Part shown: piece after piece, positions 14,667-22,359 of the stretch
How the letters are laid out: every line of letters begins with the position of its first letter
Numbering within the stretch: the first letter of the stretch is position 1
Source: Coriobacteriales bacterium
GTDB lineage: Bacteria; Actinomycetota; Coriobacteriia; Coriobacteriales; UBA8131
Reading direction: 5' to 3'
Length of the DNA stretch: 40,073 nt
Assembly (NCBI GenBank): GCA_031282405.1
Contig: JAITDU010000010.1
Coordinates: forward strand, 1-40,073
Notes under the pieces: generated by a model
What the model was told of the DNA's origin: nothing
The model's input: only the letters and a program-made list of their open reading frames with translations
Databases searched by the model: none
Program-made: the position numbers and the translations under genes

Positions 14667-16721
14667 TCAGCGCCTCCTCTTGTTGAGAATGCCAAAAAGA
14701 CCAGCCAGGCCGCAGCCACAGGCCACAAAGGCAAAGCCCAACAATAAAACCAGCATATTTGGTTCATGCTCTATGGGCTCTCCGGGGTCCACAACCATGG
14801 TGCTTATGGCATGGACATCGCTCTGACCGTCGTGCTGGTCGCAGGCCAGGTTAAATTCGCCCACAACCTCCAGGGTCGTACCACGTTTTTGGTAGCCGCC
14901 TAAGTTTGTGATGGTCTGGGCGCTGTCCGCGTCGATGTAGACACTGATGCTTGCCCGACCGTTGTTCAAGGTAACCCAAAAGTGGTTGTTATCGGCGTTA
15001 ATGATGTCGCCTACCGCCTCGCCTACAAAACTGACCTGCTGGTGATCCAGATGTGCGGCGGCGCTGTTAAGTTCTTCAATGCTGATGTAATCGGTGTAAT
15101 CGGTTTGAGCAAAAGCCTCTTTTGGCACCAGACAAAAGCTGGTTGCTACCAGTAACAGTACCAGCAATGTTCGCCGCATGGTCTTTGGCCTACTTTTCTC
15201 TACGCCCCTACGCTTTTGCCGCCGGCGTGGCGCAACGGAAGCAATTAACGAGGCGAACAACGCCAGCAGCGTCAGAAATTCCAGACGCCCCAGCCACATC
15301 TGCAGGATGTAGACAACTTTAAGGATGACAGGGGCATCAGGTGTGGTGATGCCACTGGACAGTCCGGCGTTGGAGGCCGCCGAGATGGACTCGAACGTCG
15401 CTTCAATTGCGTCATAGCCACAGGCGATACCTATGAGCGCGCCAAAAACGTAAGCGATGACGTATAAAGCGGCGACTATCAGCGCAGCCGAGAGCAATTC
15501 CGGGTTGAGTTGACGGCGTCCGATGTGGTTATAGGATGATGTTATCTGTGCCGAACGCGGCAAGAGCATGCTCTTGATTCGCTGCGCCAGGCCCTTGAAG
15601 ATAATACCTACGCGCAGGGCCTTGATACCACCGGCTGTAGACGCGGAACTGCCGCCAATGGCCATGGAAATCGCAATCAGAAACACTGCGCCGGAAGAGA
15701 ACAGCGTGGTTATCTGGTTTGTGGAGAGTAGCTGATAGCCCGTATTGGTCGTAGCGCTGATGATCGTGAATATGCCGCGACGAATCAAGCCGGTATAGTC
15801 GGTGAGAAAATCGCCGATGCTGAGCGCGGCCACGAACACCACCGTAATACCACTAATCCACAGTGCCAGGGTCTTGATCTCGATGTCTTGAAAAAACAGC
15901 CTCCAATTGCCTTTGTGTACCTGAGCAAAGAGTGCAAAGTTAACCGCTCCAAACATCATGATAACCATCGTAATGATCTCAAACGGCCAGGAATGGTAGT
16001 AGATAATCGACAGACTCGTGGGAGCAAAACCGCCGGTGTCATAGGCTCCTATCGTAATCCACAGGCCATGGAACAGGCTGCGTAGCGGATCGACGCCAAT
16101 GATGATAAGAATGACCGCCAGCACTATCGTACCGACGAGTACCGCCATCGACGAAAACTTCCAGATGAACCGAGACGTGTTCTTGATGTTGGGTACAACG
16201 GCTTCCTCCCTGCCCTCCGAGTTGTACAGGGCACTGCCGGTGCGCGAGAACAGTCCCAACGACAAGGCGACGACTACGACGCCCTGTCCGCCAATGAACT
16301 GCATGACAAAACGCCACATACTGTCGGCCATCGAAAGGTGGTCGACGTCCTGGACCATCGTAAGTCCGGTAGCTGTAAGCCCACTCATGCCCTCAAAGAC
16401 CGCATCGAGGAAAGAAGGATAGTGTCCCGAGAGATACAGCGGCACGGCCGCTACCAAAGCGCCAACGAGCCAAACAAGGCCGGTCGTGGCTATAGCCTGC
16501 TTGCGTTCCATGCTGCGCTGGCTGGGCCTGGTAAGGCGCATCAGACCACCCAGGGTCAAAGCGACACCGACACCCAAGATATAGTTACCGCAAATGGCCC
16601 ACTCCTGCATCAGCAGGCTTACCGCCAAAGGTATCAGCATCACAGCGGCCAGAAGCATCACGAGGGTACCCAGGTAATAAGATACTACGGCCAGGTCGTG
16701 TTTGTTAAATCGAGGCCACAT
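14667..16721 (-). CDS. TrkH-family potassium uptake subunit fused to a secreted OB-fold-like module
   Basis: Residues 1 to about 500 are a complete TrkH/KtrB channel-forming subunit with four pore loops: GLTATGL, AYDTGGF, TTNTGY and SNAGLSS. It would import K+ with a cytoplasmic TrkA/KtrA regulator, not present here. A basic linker (RRRQKRRG) leads to a second part (515-684) that begins like a free-standing exported protein: Met, Arg-Arg, a hydrophobic core and a signal-peptidase site AFA-Q. A soluble beta-rich domain (SFVGEAVGDIINAD..., an OB-fold or DUF-like pattern) and a C-terminal membrane helix with KRRR follow. There is no stop between the parts. Internal initiation at ATG 15179 could give the second part alone, but the ribosome site there is weak. 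Confidence 0.85.
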   Translation of the reverse strand: MWPRFNKHDLAVVSYYLGTLVMLLAAVMLIPLAVSLLMQEWAICGNYILGVGVALTLGGLMRLTRPSQRSMERKQAIATTGLVWLVGALVAAVPLYLSGHYPSFLDAVFEGMSGLTATGLTMVQDVDHLSMADSMWRFVMQFIGGQGVVVVALSLGLFSRTGSALYNSEGREEAVVPNIKNTSRFIWKFSSMAVLVGTIVLAVILIIIGVDPLRSLFHGLWITIGAYDTGGFAPTSLSIIYYHSWPFEIITMVIMMFGAVNFALFAQVHKGNWRLFFQDIEIKTLALWISGITVVFVAALSIGDFLTDYTGLIRRGIFTIISATTNTGYQLLSTNQITTLFSSGAVFLIAISMAIGGSSASTAGGIKALRVGIIFKGLAQRIKSMLLPRSAQITSSYNHIGRRQLNPELLSAALIVAALYVIAYVFGALIGIACGYDAIEATFESISAASNAGLSSGITTPDAPVILKVVYILQMWLGRLEFLTLLALFASLIASVAPRRRQKRRGVEKSRPKTMRRTLLVLLLVATSFCLVPKEAFAQTDYTDYISIEELNSAAAHLDHQQVSFVGEAVGDIINADNNHFWVTLNNGRASISVYIDADSAQTITNLGGYQKRGTTLEVVGEFNLACDQHDGQSDVHAISTMVVDPGEPIEHEPNMLVLLLGFAFVACGCGLAGLFGILNKRRR

Positions 16722-17134
16722 CTAAGACAGAAGCCTTGTTGCTATTGAACTTGAATCAACCAAAACACGCTAGCCTATGATCAGACGCTCAAAGATAATA
16801 ATAACAGCCAAAGCCAGGATAAAAAGCAGAAAAGCCGTCGTTAACACGAGGTAACCACCGAGCACGCTCCAAAGCGGACGTGCCTGTTTGATCCGCTGCC
16901 TACTTACTTTCATGTTAGGGTATCCATCCTTACCTTCATGTTGGATTGTCCACCTCGATTAGTCTTGTATTTGGGGGAGAGGGGGGGAGGAAAGCATCAT
17001 GTACCCTTTATTCTGATCTTGTGTGCTGACCTTGTGTTTGCTGCTCTGGCTTTCTGTGTTAACTTTGTGCCCACTGCTCTGGCCCGCAGCGCTGTCTTTA
17101 TCCCGAGGTGTCATTGGATTGGACTCTCAAACGT
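16722..17134. other. Gap between trkH and pilT
   Basis: Contains the 47-residue membrane protein and its possible 9-codon leader. Beyond it are a G-rich stretch (16973-16990) that could form a weak quadruplex and two imperfect 29-bp repeats (17022-17050, 17055-17083). A plus-strand frame (16938-17138) crosses it but lacks a ribosome site. Confidence 0.4.
16770..16913 (-). CDS. 47-residue single-pass membrane protein
   Basis: ATG 16913 to TAG 16770 encodes a basic head (MKVSRQRIKQARPLW) and one hydrophobic helix of about 25 residues ending FERLIIG. The charge pattern is a clean Nin/Cout anchor. It lies 48 bp upstream of trkH on the same strand, so it may be a small accessory subunit of the K+ channel, like KdpF in another transporter; this is inference. 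The ribosome site is weak. A 9-codon frame (16939-16910) behind GAGGTGG ends in an ATGA overlap with this start and could deliver ribosomes to it. Confidence 0.5.
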   Translation of the reverse strand: MKVSRQRIKQARPLWSVLGGYLVLTTAFLLFILALAVIIIFERLIIG

Positions 17135-18196
17135 TTAGAGTTCGGCCTGTTTAAGGATAGTCTCGGGCGCCAAAGCGTGTATTACCATCTCCTGTTGGCT
17201 GATCTGTCCGGCCTTATATAGTGCTAGTAAGCTAGTATCCATGCTCACCATATCCTCGGCCGCGCTGGTGTTGATGACCGCAGACATCTGATGGGTGCGA
17301 CCTTCGCGTATCAGATTGCGTATCGCTGGGGTACTGTGCATAATCTCAAAGGCCGGTACCATGGTGCCATCCAGGGCGGGCAGCAACTGCTGAGAGACAA
17401 CGCTCTGCAGTACCATCGACAGTTGCATGCGTACCTGAGCCTGTTGCTCGGCCCTGAAGGAGTCCACGAGCCTGTCGACGGTATTCACCGCGCCTACGGT
17501 GTGTAATGTTGAAAACACGAGGTGGCCGGTCTCTGCCGCTGTAAGCGCAATAGATATGGTTTCCGGATCGCGCAGTTCACCTATCAAGATGACATCGGGG
17601 CTTTCTCGCAAGGCGGCGCGCAGTGCTTTGGCGTAGCTTTGAGTATCGATGCTGACCTCGCGCTGTGATATCAGGCTTTTGCCGTGGCGGTGCAAAAACT
17701 CGATGGGATTTTCCAGGGTTATCACGTGGGCATTACGGGTGTTGTTGATACGGGCGATGAGACAGGCCAGCGTAGTGGTCTTACCGCTGCCTGCCGGCCC
17801 GGTAATCAGTGCCAGACCCCGACGCAGGTCGGCCAGTTGCATGACGGCCTCCGGTATGTGCAACGATGCCGGATCGGGCAAAGAGAATGCTACTACGCGT
17901 ATAACCGCGGCTAAAGATCCCCGCTGTTTGTAGGCATTGACCCTAAAACGCGATACTCCCTTGATGGCAAACGAGAAATCATCGTCGCCATTGTCGCGAA
18001 CCTCGCCCATAGAGCGCGTATCAGCCAGTGTATATATCTGGGTGATAAGATCCTCGGTGTCCTGTGGTGACAAAACCTTATCGTTGAACGGCTCAATAGT
18101 CGTGCCTTTTTTGTAGCTCAGAGGGCGGCCCGTGATGATAAATACGTCGGCTACGCCTTTGGCGACCAGTTCCGTCAGCAGTTGTGCAATGTCCAT
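17135..18196 (-). CDS. pilT: Type IV pilus retraction ATPase PilT
   Basis: Hexameric AAA-like motor of the PilT/PulE secretion ATPase family that depolymerises pili at the inner membrane. It has Walker A GPAGSGKT (133-140), the Asp box with LIGELRDPET, the His box TGHLVFSTLHT and the retraction signature AIRNLIREGRTHQM that separates PilT from the extension ATPase PilB. The N-terminal PAS-like domain reads VADVFIITGRPLSYK rather than the usual SDLH start, a small divergence. The length (353) is normal. GAGAGG lies about 7 nt before ATG 18196. It is the last gene of a minus-strand pilus operon; no PilB, prepilin peptidase or PilM is seen in the window. Confidence 0.92.
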   Translation of the reverse strand: MDIAQLLTELVAKGVADVFIITGRPLSYKKGTTIEPFNDKVLSPQDTEDLITQIYTLADTRSMGEVRDNGDDDFSFAIKGVSRFRVNAYKQRGSLAAVIRVVAFSLPDPASLHIPEAVMQLADLRRGLALITGPAGSGKTTTLACLIARINNTRNAHVITLENPIEFLHRHGKSLISQREVSIDTQSYAKALRAALRESPDVILIGELRDPETISIALTAAETGHLVFSTLHTVGAVNTVDRLVDSFRAEQQAQVRMQLSMVLQSVVSQQLLPALDGTMVPAFEIMHSTPAIRNLIREGRTHQMSAVINTSAAEDMVSMDTSLLALYKAGQISQQEMVIHALAPETILKQAEL

Positions 18197-18212
18197 GATT
18201 GACCTCTCTTCC

Positions 18213-18662
18213 CTATGTCTGCCATTGTCGTATTGTAGTGGTTTTGTCGCGTTCTATGGCTACGGTTACTATCAGGTGTCGCGTTTCTCCCATGGCGAAG
18301 TCCTGGGTGACCCTGATTTCGCCGTCGGCTGTAAGTACCGTTGCATAGCCTGTTGCCTCCAGCATCGCCTGATAATCTGACACTGTGCCGGTAAGGCGGC
18401 TGCAAAAACTGTCCAGTTCGGCATACCATTGCGTGGCAGCCGCATCGGCTTTGTAGTAATCCGTGACCGACGTGATCGCGCTATCCGATAGCGCCAGATC
18501 TGAGCGCGCTGTAACCAGCGACAACACGGCGAATGAAGCCATCAAAAGTACTACCAATATGGTGACCAGAGTAGTGACGCCCACTCCCAGGGCAGAGCGT
18601 GACCACGAGCGTTTTTTATTATTCAGAACCATAATGTCAGACAGCATAGTGTTGCTTGTCAT
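18213..18662 (-). CDS. Small single-pass membrane protein of the pilus operon
   Basis: A 149-residue protein with a basic N-terminus (NNKKRSWSRS), a membrane helix near 25-50 and a soluble region with beta-rich C-terminal strands. It has the topology of a minor pilin but no recognisable prepilin cleavage site with Glu at +5. ATG 18662 overlaps the stop of the gene before it as ATGA. pilT follows 16 bp later. It is probably a structural or assembly part of the pilus; I do not know the family. Confidence 0.7.
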   Translation of the reverse strand: MTSNTMLSDIMVLNNKKRSWSRSALGVGVTTLVTILVVLLMASFAVLSLVTARSDLALSDSAITSVTDYYKADAAATQWYAELDSFCSRLTGTVSDYQAMLEATGYATVLTADGEIRVTQDFAMGETRHLIVTVAIERDKTTTIRQWQT

Positions 18663-19216
18663 GGGTTTACGCCTTCCTGAGACGCACGGGGTAGATAACC
18701 TTTGACTTCAACAGTGAACAATTCTGTATCCTCGTTAGAGGCGATGATACAGGCGGTAGCAACATCGCCCGGATATTCAGCCGGATTGAACTCAAACTCC
18801 AGGGTGTAGACAGCCTCGTCCTTGCCCGTTGCGTCAAGATCTCCGTCGAAATACTCACAGGAGCGCAGGGCACCTCCGATGTCGTCAAACTCGACACCCA
18901 GGGTTTGTGTCAACAGGTCTGTCTGGCCGCCTGTTGCCTTGAACGTCTCGGCCATGGTCTCGGCCCGGACCGTAAGCTGGGTGAGCGCCTGACTTCTATC
19001 GATCTCAACCTTGGCCTCAACAAACACCTGCAAGGCAACCGTTGCGCAGATGGCAAATATCAATATGTTCAAAAGCATCTCGAGGAAAAATACCCGCGAG
19101 CGAGGAGGATTAAGGGTGCCACCCCTGTTGCGCTGTGTGGACAGGCCGACCGTATTACTGTTTTGAGAAGTACGAAAAACGCCCTTGTTTTTTTGGATAA
19201 AACTGCCGTGGGTCAT
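18659..19216 (-). CDS. Pseudopilin-like protein
   Basis: A 185-residue protein. After a 40-residue polar N-terminus comes SRVFFLEMLLNILIFAI, which resembles the prepilin N-helix: with cleavage before VFFLE the conserved Glu would be at +5, although the residue at -1 would be Arg rather than Gly. The helix continues into an amphipathic stretch (VFVEAKVEIDRSQALTQL) as in type II/IV pseudopilins. AAGGAGG precedes ATG 19216 by about 8 nt, and the DUF4860 gene ends 2 bp upstream. It is likely a minor pilin; processing by a standard peptidase is uncertain. Confidence 0.7.
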   Translation of the reverse strand: MTHGSFIQKNKGVFRTSQNSNTVGLSTQRNRGGTLNPPRSRVFFLEMLLNILIFAICATVALQVFVEAKVEIDRSQALTQLTVRAETMAETFKATGGQTDLLTQTLGVEFDDIGGALRSCEYFDGDLDATGKDEAVYTLEFEFNPAEYPGDVATACIIASNEDTELFTVEVKGYLPRASQEGVNP

Positions 19217-19218
19217 GA

Positions 19219-19812
19219 CTATGCGCCTCCTTGGTCGGGAGCCGGTGTCATGATGGTTGGGCCAAAGGCTGTTGAGTCAGTATCTGGGACATTCGGCTTG
19301 ACCGTCATTAACTCGCCTGTGGTATTAAAGGCATCGCTGCCGGAGTGCGTAGCCAGTTTGATTGAAGAGTGTTGACCTGAGTTAGTTATAAGATCGACGC
19401 TGAGCAGGCCAAGGTCGTCAAGAGCCAGAGACAAGGACTGCATGGGCATGATAACCTGTGCAGATTGGATTATCACTGGGGAACCGCTGGGGATGAACTG
19501 TTCGCAGAGATTACCGTCATACACAAATATCCAGGTCTCGTAACTCCTTCCGGTTTCTTGTTCCGTCAATACCAGAGCAGGTGTATCGTTTAAGCTGTCC
19601 AGGCGCAGAAAACCGCCGATGTCGCTTTGTCTGACTTTTTCGGCGATATAGAGTATGCCGGTACGTTGGTTGTAATCTTCTTGCAGGGCAGCGACGGTCT
19701 GTTGGTATGTGTTCGCACCCATCGTGCAGAGTAAGAGCGCACAGGCCGCGTAAACGAAAAACAGGGTCAATACCAGTGTAATATCGGAACTATGTTGTTT
19801 ACTGGTCGTCAC
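19219..19812 (-). CDS. DUF4860-type pilus-operon protein
   Basis: A 197-residue membrane-anchored protein: a short polar head, a hydrophobic helix (ITLVLTLFFVYAACALLLC) and an outside domain containing YIAEKVRQSD, resembling DUF4860 proteins found beside pilin genes in Clostridia and Coriobacteriia. GTG 19812 is used, with AAGGTAGG just upstream. It has no prepilin Glu. It sits between other small exported proteins of the pilus set, so a minor pilin-like role is inferred. Confidence 0.7.
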   Translation of the reverse strand: MTTSKQHSSDITLVLTLFFVYAACALLLCTMGANTYQQTVAALQEDYNQRTGILYIAEKVRQSDIGGFLRLDSLNDTPALVLTEQETGRSYETWIFVYDGNLCEQFIPSGSPVIIQSAQVIMPMQSLSLALDDLGLLSVDLITNSGQHSSIKLATHSGSDAFNTTGELMTVKPNVPDTDSTAFGPTIMTPAPDQGGA

Positions 19813-19839
19813 GTGCCCTACCTTACTCCTAACTCGTTC

Positions 19840-20184
19840 CTAATGAATCAGGGCGATGACCCTGATCTGGGGAATCAGGTTGCCGCCCATGTTCTCGTAA
19901 TACACGACGTAGTTCTCATGGTCGATAATCAATCCGTATTTTTGCTCCAGATAAGACAGATTATCGGGGAAGCGGCCCTCCAGCGCATAGCACTGTACAG
20001 CGCTGCGCCGTACCGCGTCGGCCAAAAAGTCGGTCTGTTCACGAGATACTCTGGCACCTACCCCACTGGTGAACATGAGCATCACGGTAACCACCACAAC
20101 GACGAACAAGGCCATTCTCAGCCAAACAGAACTGAAGAAACGCCAGAACCGAGAAGTCTGTCTATGGTCGCTTACGTTGCTCAT
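19840..20184 (-). CDS. Small membrane-anchored protein of the pilus operon
   Basis: 114 residues: a basic head, one membrane helix (MALFVVVVVTVMLMF) and an outside domain with QCYALEGRFPDNLSYLEQKYGL, which recalls the pseudopilin head pattern 'A..YY...G.YP..L..L'. The family is widespread next to pilC and DUF4860 but not characterised. It starts 12 nt after the pilC stop and is probably cotranscribed with it. Confidence 0.65.
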   Translation of the reverse strand: MSNVSDHRQTSRFWRFFSSVWLRMALFVVVVVTVMLMFTSGVGARVSREQTDFLADAVRRSAVQCYALEGRFPDNLSYLEQKYGLIIDHENYVVYYENMGGNLIPQIRVIALIH

Positions 20185-20196
20185 CTACTCTACTGC

Positions 20197-21243
20197 CTAA
20201 AAACCTGTCAGGGCACCGAGCAAGGGCAGCATGACCGAGAGCAAGATAAGTCCCACGATGATGCACATAATAGCTACAAGGCTGGGCTCAATGGCTGCTA
20301 CCAGGCGCTCCAGGCGGTTTTCGGTGGCAATAGTTATCCGTGAGCCAATTATGTCTAATGTCTCGGCCTCAATGCCGGTTTTGCTGCCAACGGCCAACCG
20401 CGAAAGGTCCTGGTGCGAAAAAAGCCCGCTTTTACGCAGGGCATCCAAAAAACCCTCGCCGCTGTCCACATCTGCGCGGATCTGAACAACCGCTGCTCGG
20501 GCGCGTTCGTCTTCTACCAACTGTTCGGCATTCTTAAGGGCAACGTCCAGCTCCAGTCCGGAACTGAGCATTGAAGACAGAGCCAAGGAGAAACGTTGGG
20601 TGGATAGGTTGTGAGACAGTTCTCGGGTGATAGGAGCGTTTTGGAACAGGTAACGGTACAACCTCTTACCAGCAGGTAAAAGAGCCAGGATGATGCCGAT
20701 AAGGACCAGCGCAAAGGCTATGCCGGCAATCCAAAAGCCCGATTGTCCCAGCGCATTGCCAACTTGAAGCAAAATGGCAGAAACTCCGGTCATCTCATGA
20801 CCCAACTGTCGGAACACATGGTCAAATACGGGCATCACCTGCACCAGCAAAACCGCTACAACTATGAACACCATGACCAGCATCGACAGTGGATAGACCA
20901 CCGAGGACTTGATGGATTGAGAAAGTTCGTCGCGCTTACTGTAGTAGCTGACCAAAGAAGAAAACGTTTCCTCAAGGCGGCCGGTCTGCTCACCTATTCG
21001 TAACATCGCGACAGCGTACCGGGGCACCATCTTGCTCGCGTCCAGTGTTTCAGCCAAAGAGGAGCCAGAGTTAACGCCTTGATACAGCGAGTCTATCAAA
21101 GCCTGCTCAGCGCTATTCTCGGCATTGTCGCGCAGGATATCAAAGCCTTCTGCCAAGGGTAATCCGGAACGTATGATCATCTCCAGATTGGCAAACAGCA
21201 TGGTGAGTTGAGCCGGGGTCAACTCCTTTGCCTTGTCGCTCAT
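20197..21243 (-). CDS. pilC: Type IV pilus inner-membrane platform protein PilC/GspF
   Basis: Membrane platform that couples the PilB/PilT motors to pilin polymerisation. Two T2SSF domains are seen (about 10-130 and 215-335), each with the LA.GL.L..AL pattern (RSGLPLAEGFDIL and SSGLELDVALKNA), plus three hydrophobic segments. At 348 residues it is shorter than proteobacterial PilC (about 400) but normal for Gram-positives. ATG 21243, preceded by GAGAGG, is chosen; a frame extending to 21579 would overlap the transglutaminase gene and is not homologous. Confidence 0.88.
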   Translation of the reverse strand: MSDKAKELTPAQLTMLFANLEMIIRSGLPLAEGFDILRDNAENSAEQALIDSLYQGVNSGSSLAETLDASKMVPRYAVAMLRIGEQTGRLEETFSSLVSYYSKRDELSQSIKSSVVYPLSMLVMVFIVVAVLLVQVMPVFDHVFRQLGHEMTGVSAILLQVGNALGQSGFWIAGIAFALVLIGIILALLPAGKRLYRYLFQNAPITRELSHNLSTQRFSLALSSMLSSGLELDVALKNAEQLVEDERARAAVVQIRADVDSGEGFLDALRKSGLFSHQDLSRLAVGSKTGIEAETLDIIGSRITIATENRLERLVAAIEPSLVAIMCIIVGLILLSVMLPLLGALTGF

Positions 21244-21388
21244 TATGTGTCCTCTCTTTGCGGGCTTTCCGCCGTCTAACAACTGGTCACGTCGCCTCAA
21301 AGCGGTCGTACCGTGTGGGTGATTGGGCCGATACCTCTCGTCTGTACTCACGTAACGGTACAGGTCCAATGCAGTACGTCTGGCAAGG

Positions 21389-22357
21389 TCAATAATAGAA
21401 CATGGGTTGATAATTATTGCCGTTGCCAATAACGGCCAAAAGATCATTGGCCCCCTTTGAGGCGGCATCATATGTTGGATCCATGCGCTGCCAACTCTGG
21501 CCGTTAAAACTATAGCTAAGAACCGTACCGCTGTCCACACAGTACACTTGTATCCATGCATGATAAGCCTGAGAAGCATAGCCTATTACCAACTTGGCGG
21601 GAATCCTCTGGGCCCTGAGCATCGAAGCCGTAAGCACGGCGTAGTCAAAGCAAATACCTTTTTTCTTATTGAGCGTGTCGGTATTATTGGGCAGATATCC
21701 AGACGCGACAGTAACTGCCTCTTGGGTGTCGTAGCTGATGTTGTTGATTACATAGTCGTAGAGGTCGTTCAGGGCATCGACATCGGTGACCGCTCCCTCG
21801 GTGAGCGATTGACTGAGGTCGGTAGATTCATCGCCGGTCGCAAAATCAACATATTGACTGGGATATAAAAAGGGTTTGAACTCATCACTCAGAGAAACAT
21901 CAATGCTTTGTTGGAACACCGCCGCGTAGGAGTCGCCCGTGACATTTTCCCACACTCCCACCGAATAGCTTCCATTGCCCTGTGACAGGGGTATCGTGAT
22001 AAATGAGCCGGAGGTTTCGATGGTGTACTGGTATTGAGCACCGTCCACATCTACGAGGACCTTGACCTTGGTTGAACTCAGTTTGGACATTACGCAGATA
22101 TAGCCGTCTGAGCTGTTGGAGTAATCCAGAGTCGCCTTATTGTTGTCTACAACCCGAGTGCCGGGAGTCGACACAGATAAGACGACGGGGCTGTTATCGC
22201 GCGGCGGTCCACTGACGTTGGAACCTCCTGTGTTACCGCACCCGCTTAGCAACAGGACTGACAATACGGCCACACTGAGGGCGGCTGCGCAGAAAGCGAC
22301 TACACCACGGGCTACAATGAAGCCCCCCTTTTTGCTGTCTTTTATACGATGTGGCAA
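21389..22357 (-). CDS. Transglutaminase-like lipoprotein
   Basis: Lipid-anchored extracytoplasmic protein: lipobox LLSGC with Cys40, an Ig-like beta-sandwich stretch (about 60-150), then a transglutaminase-like cysteine protease fold with all three catalytic residues, C236 (KGICFDYA), H267 (YHAWIQV) and D293 (MDPTYD). Such domains cleave peptides or crosslink surface proteins. Start TTG 22357 is used, with AAGGGA about 6 nt upstream and the preceding stop 2 bp away. Lying between a sensor and pilC, it might process pilus or cell-wall proteins; this is inferred from context only. Confidence 0.85.
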   Translation of the reverse strand: MPHRIKDSKKGGFIVARGVVAFCAAALSVAVLSVLLLSGCGNTGGSNVSGPPRDNSPVVLSVSTPGTRVVDNNKATLDYSNSSDGYICVMSKLSSTKVKVLVDVDGAQYQYTIETSGSFITIPLSQGNGSYSVGVWENVTGDSYAAVFQQSIDVSLSDEFKPFLYPSQYVDFATGDESTDLSQSLTEGAVTDVDALNDLYDYVINNISYDTQEAVTVASGYLPNNTDTLNKKKGICFDYAVLTASMLRAQRIPAKLVIGYASQAYHAWIQVYCVDSGTVLSYSFNGQSWQRMDPTYDAASKGANDLLAVIGNGNNYQPMFYY

Positions 22358-22359
22358 CG

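Noticed and set aside
16938-17138. 66-codon plus-strand ORF between trkH and pilT
   Set aside because: No ribosome site, it covers the upstream leader of the small membrane protein on the other strand and ends inside pilT; its hydrophobic stretch comes from two imperfect repeats.
21244-21388. c-di-GMP riboswitch upstream of pilC
   Set aside because: The conserved GEMM core and tetraloop-receptor pattern were not found in this 145-bp gap.
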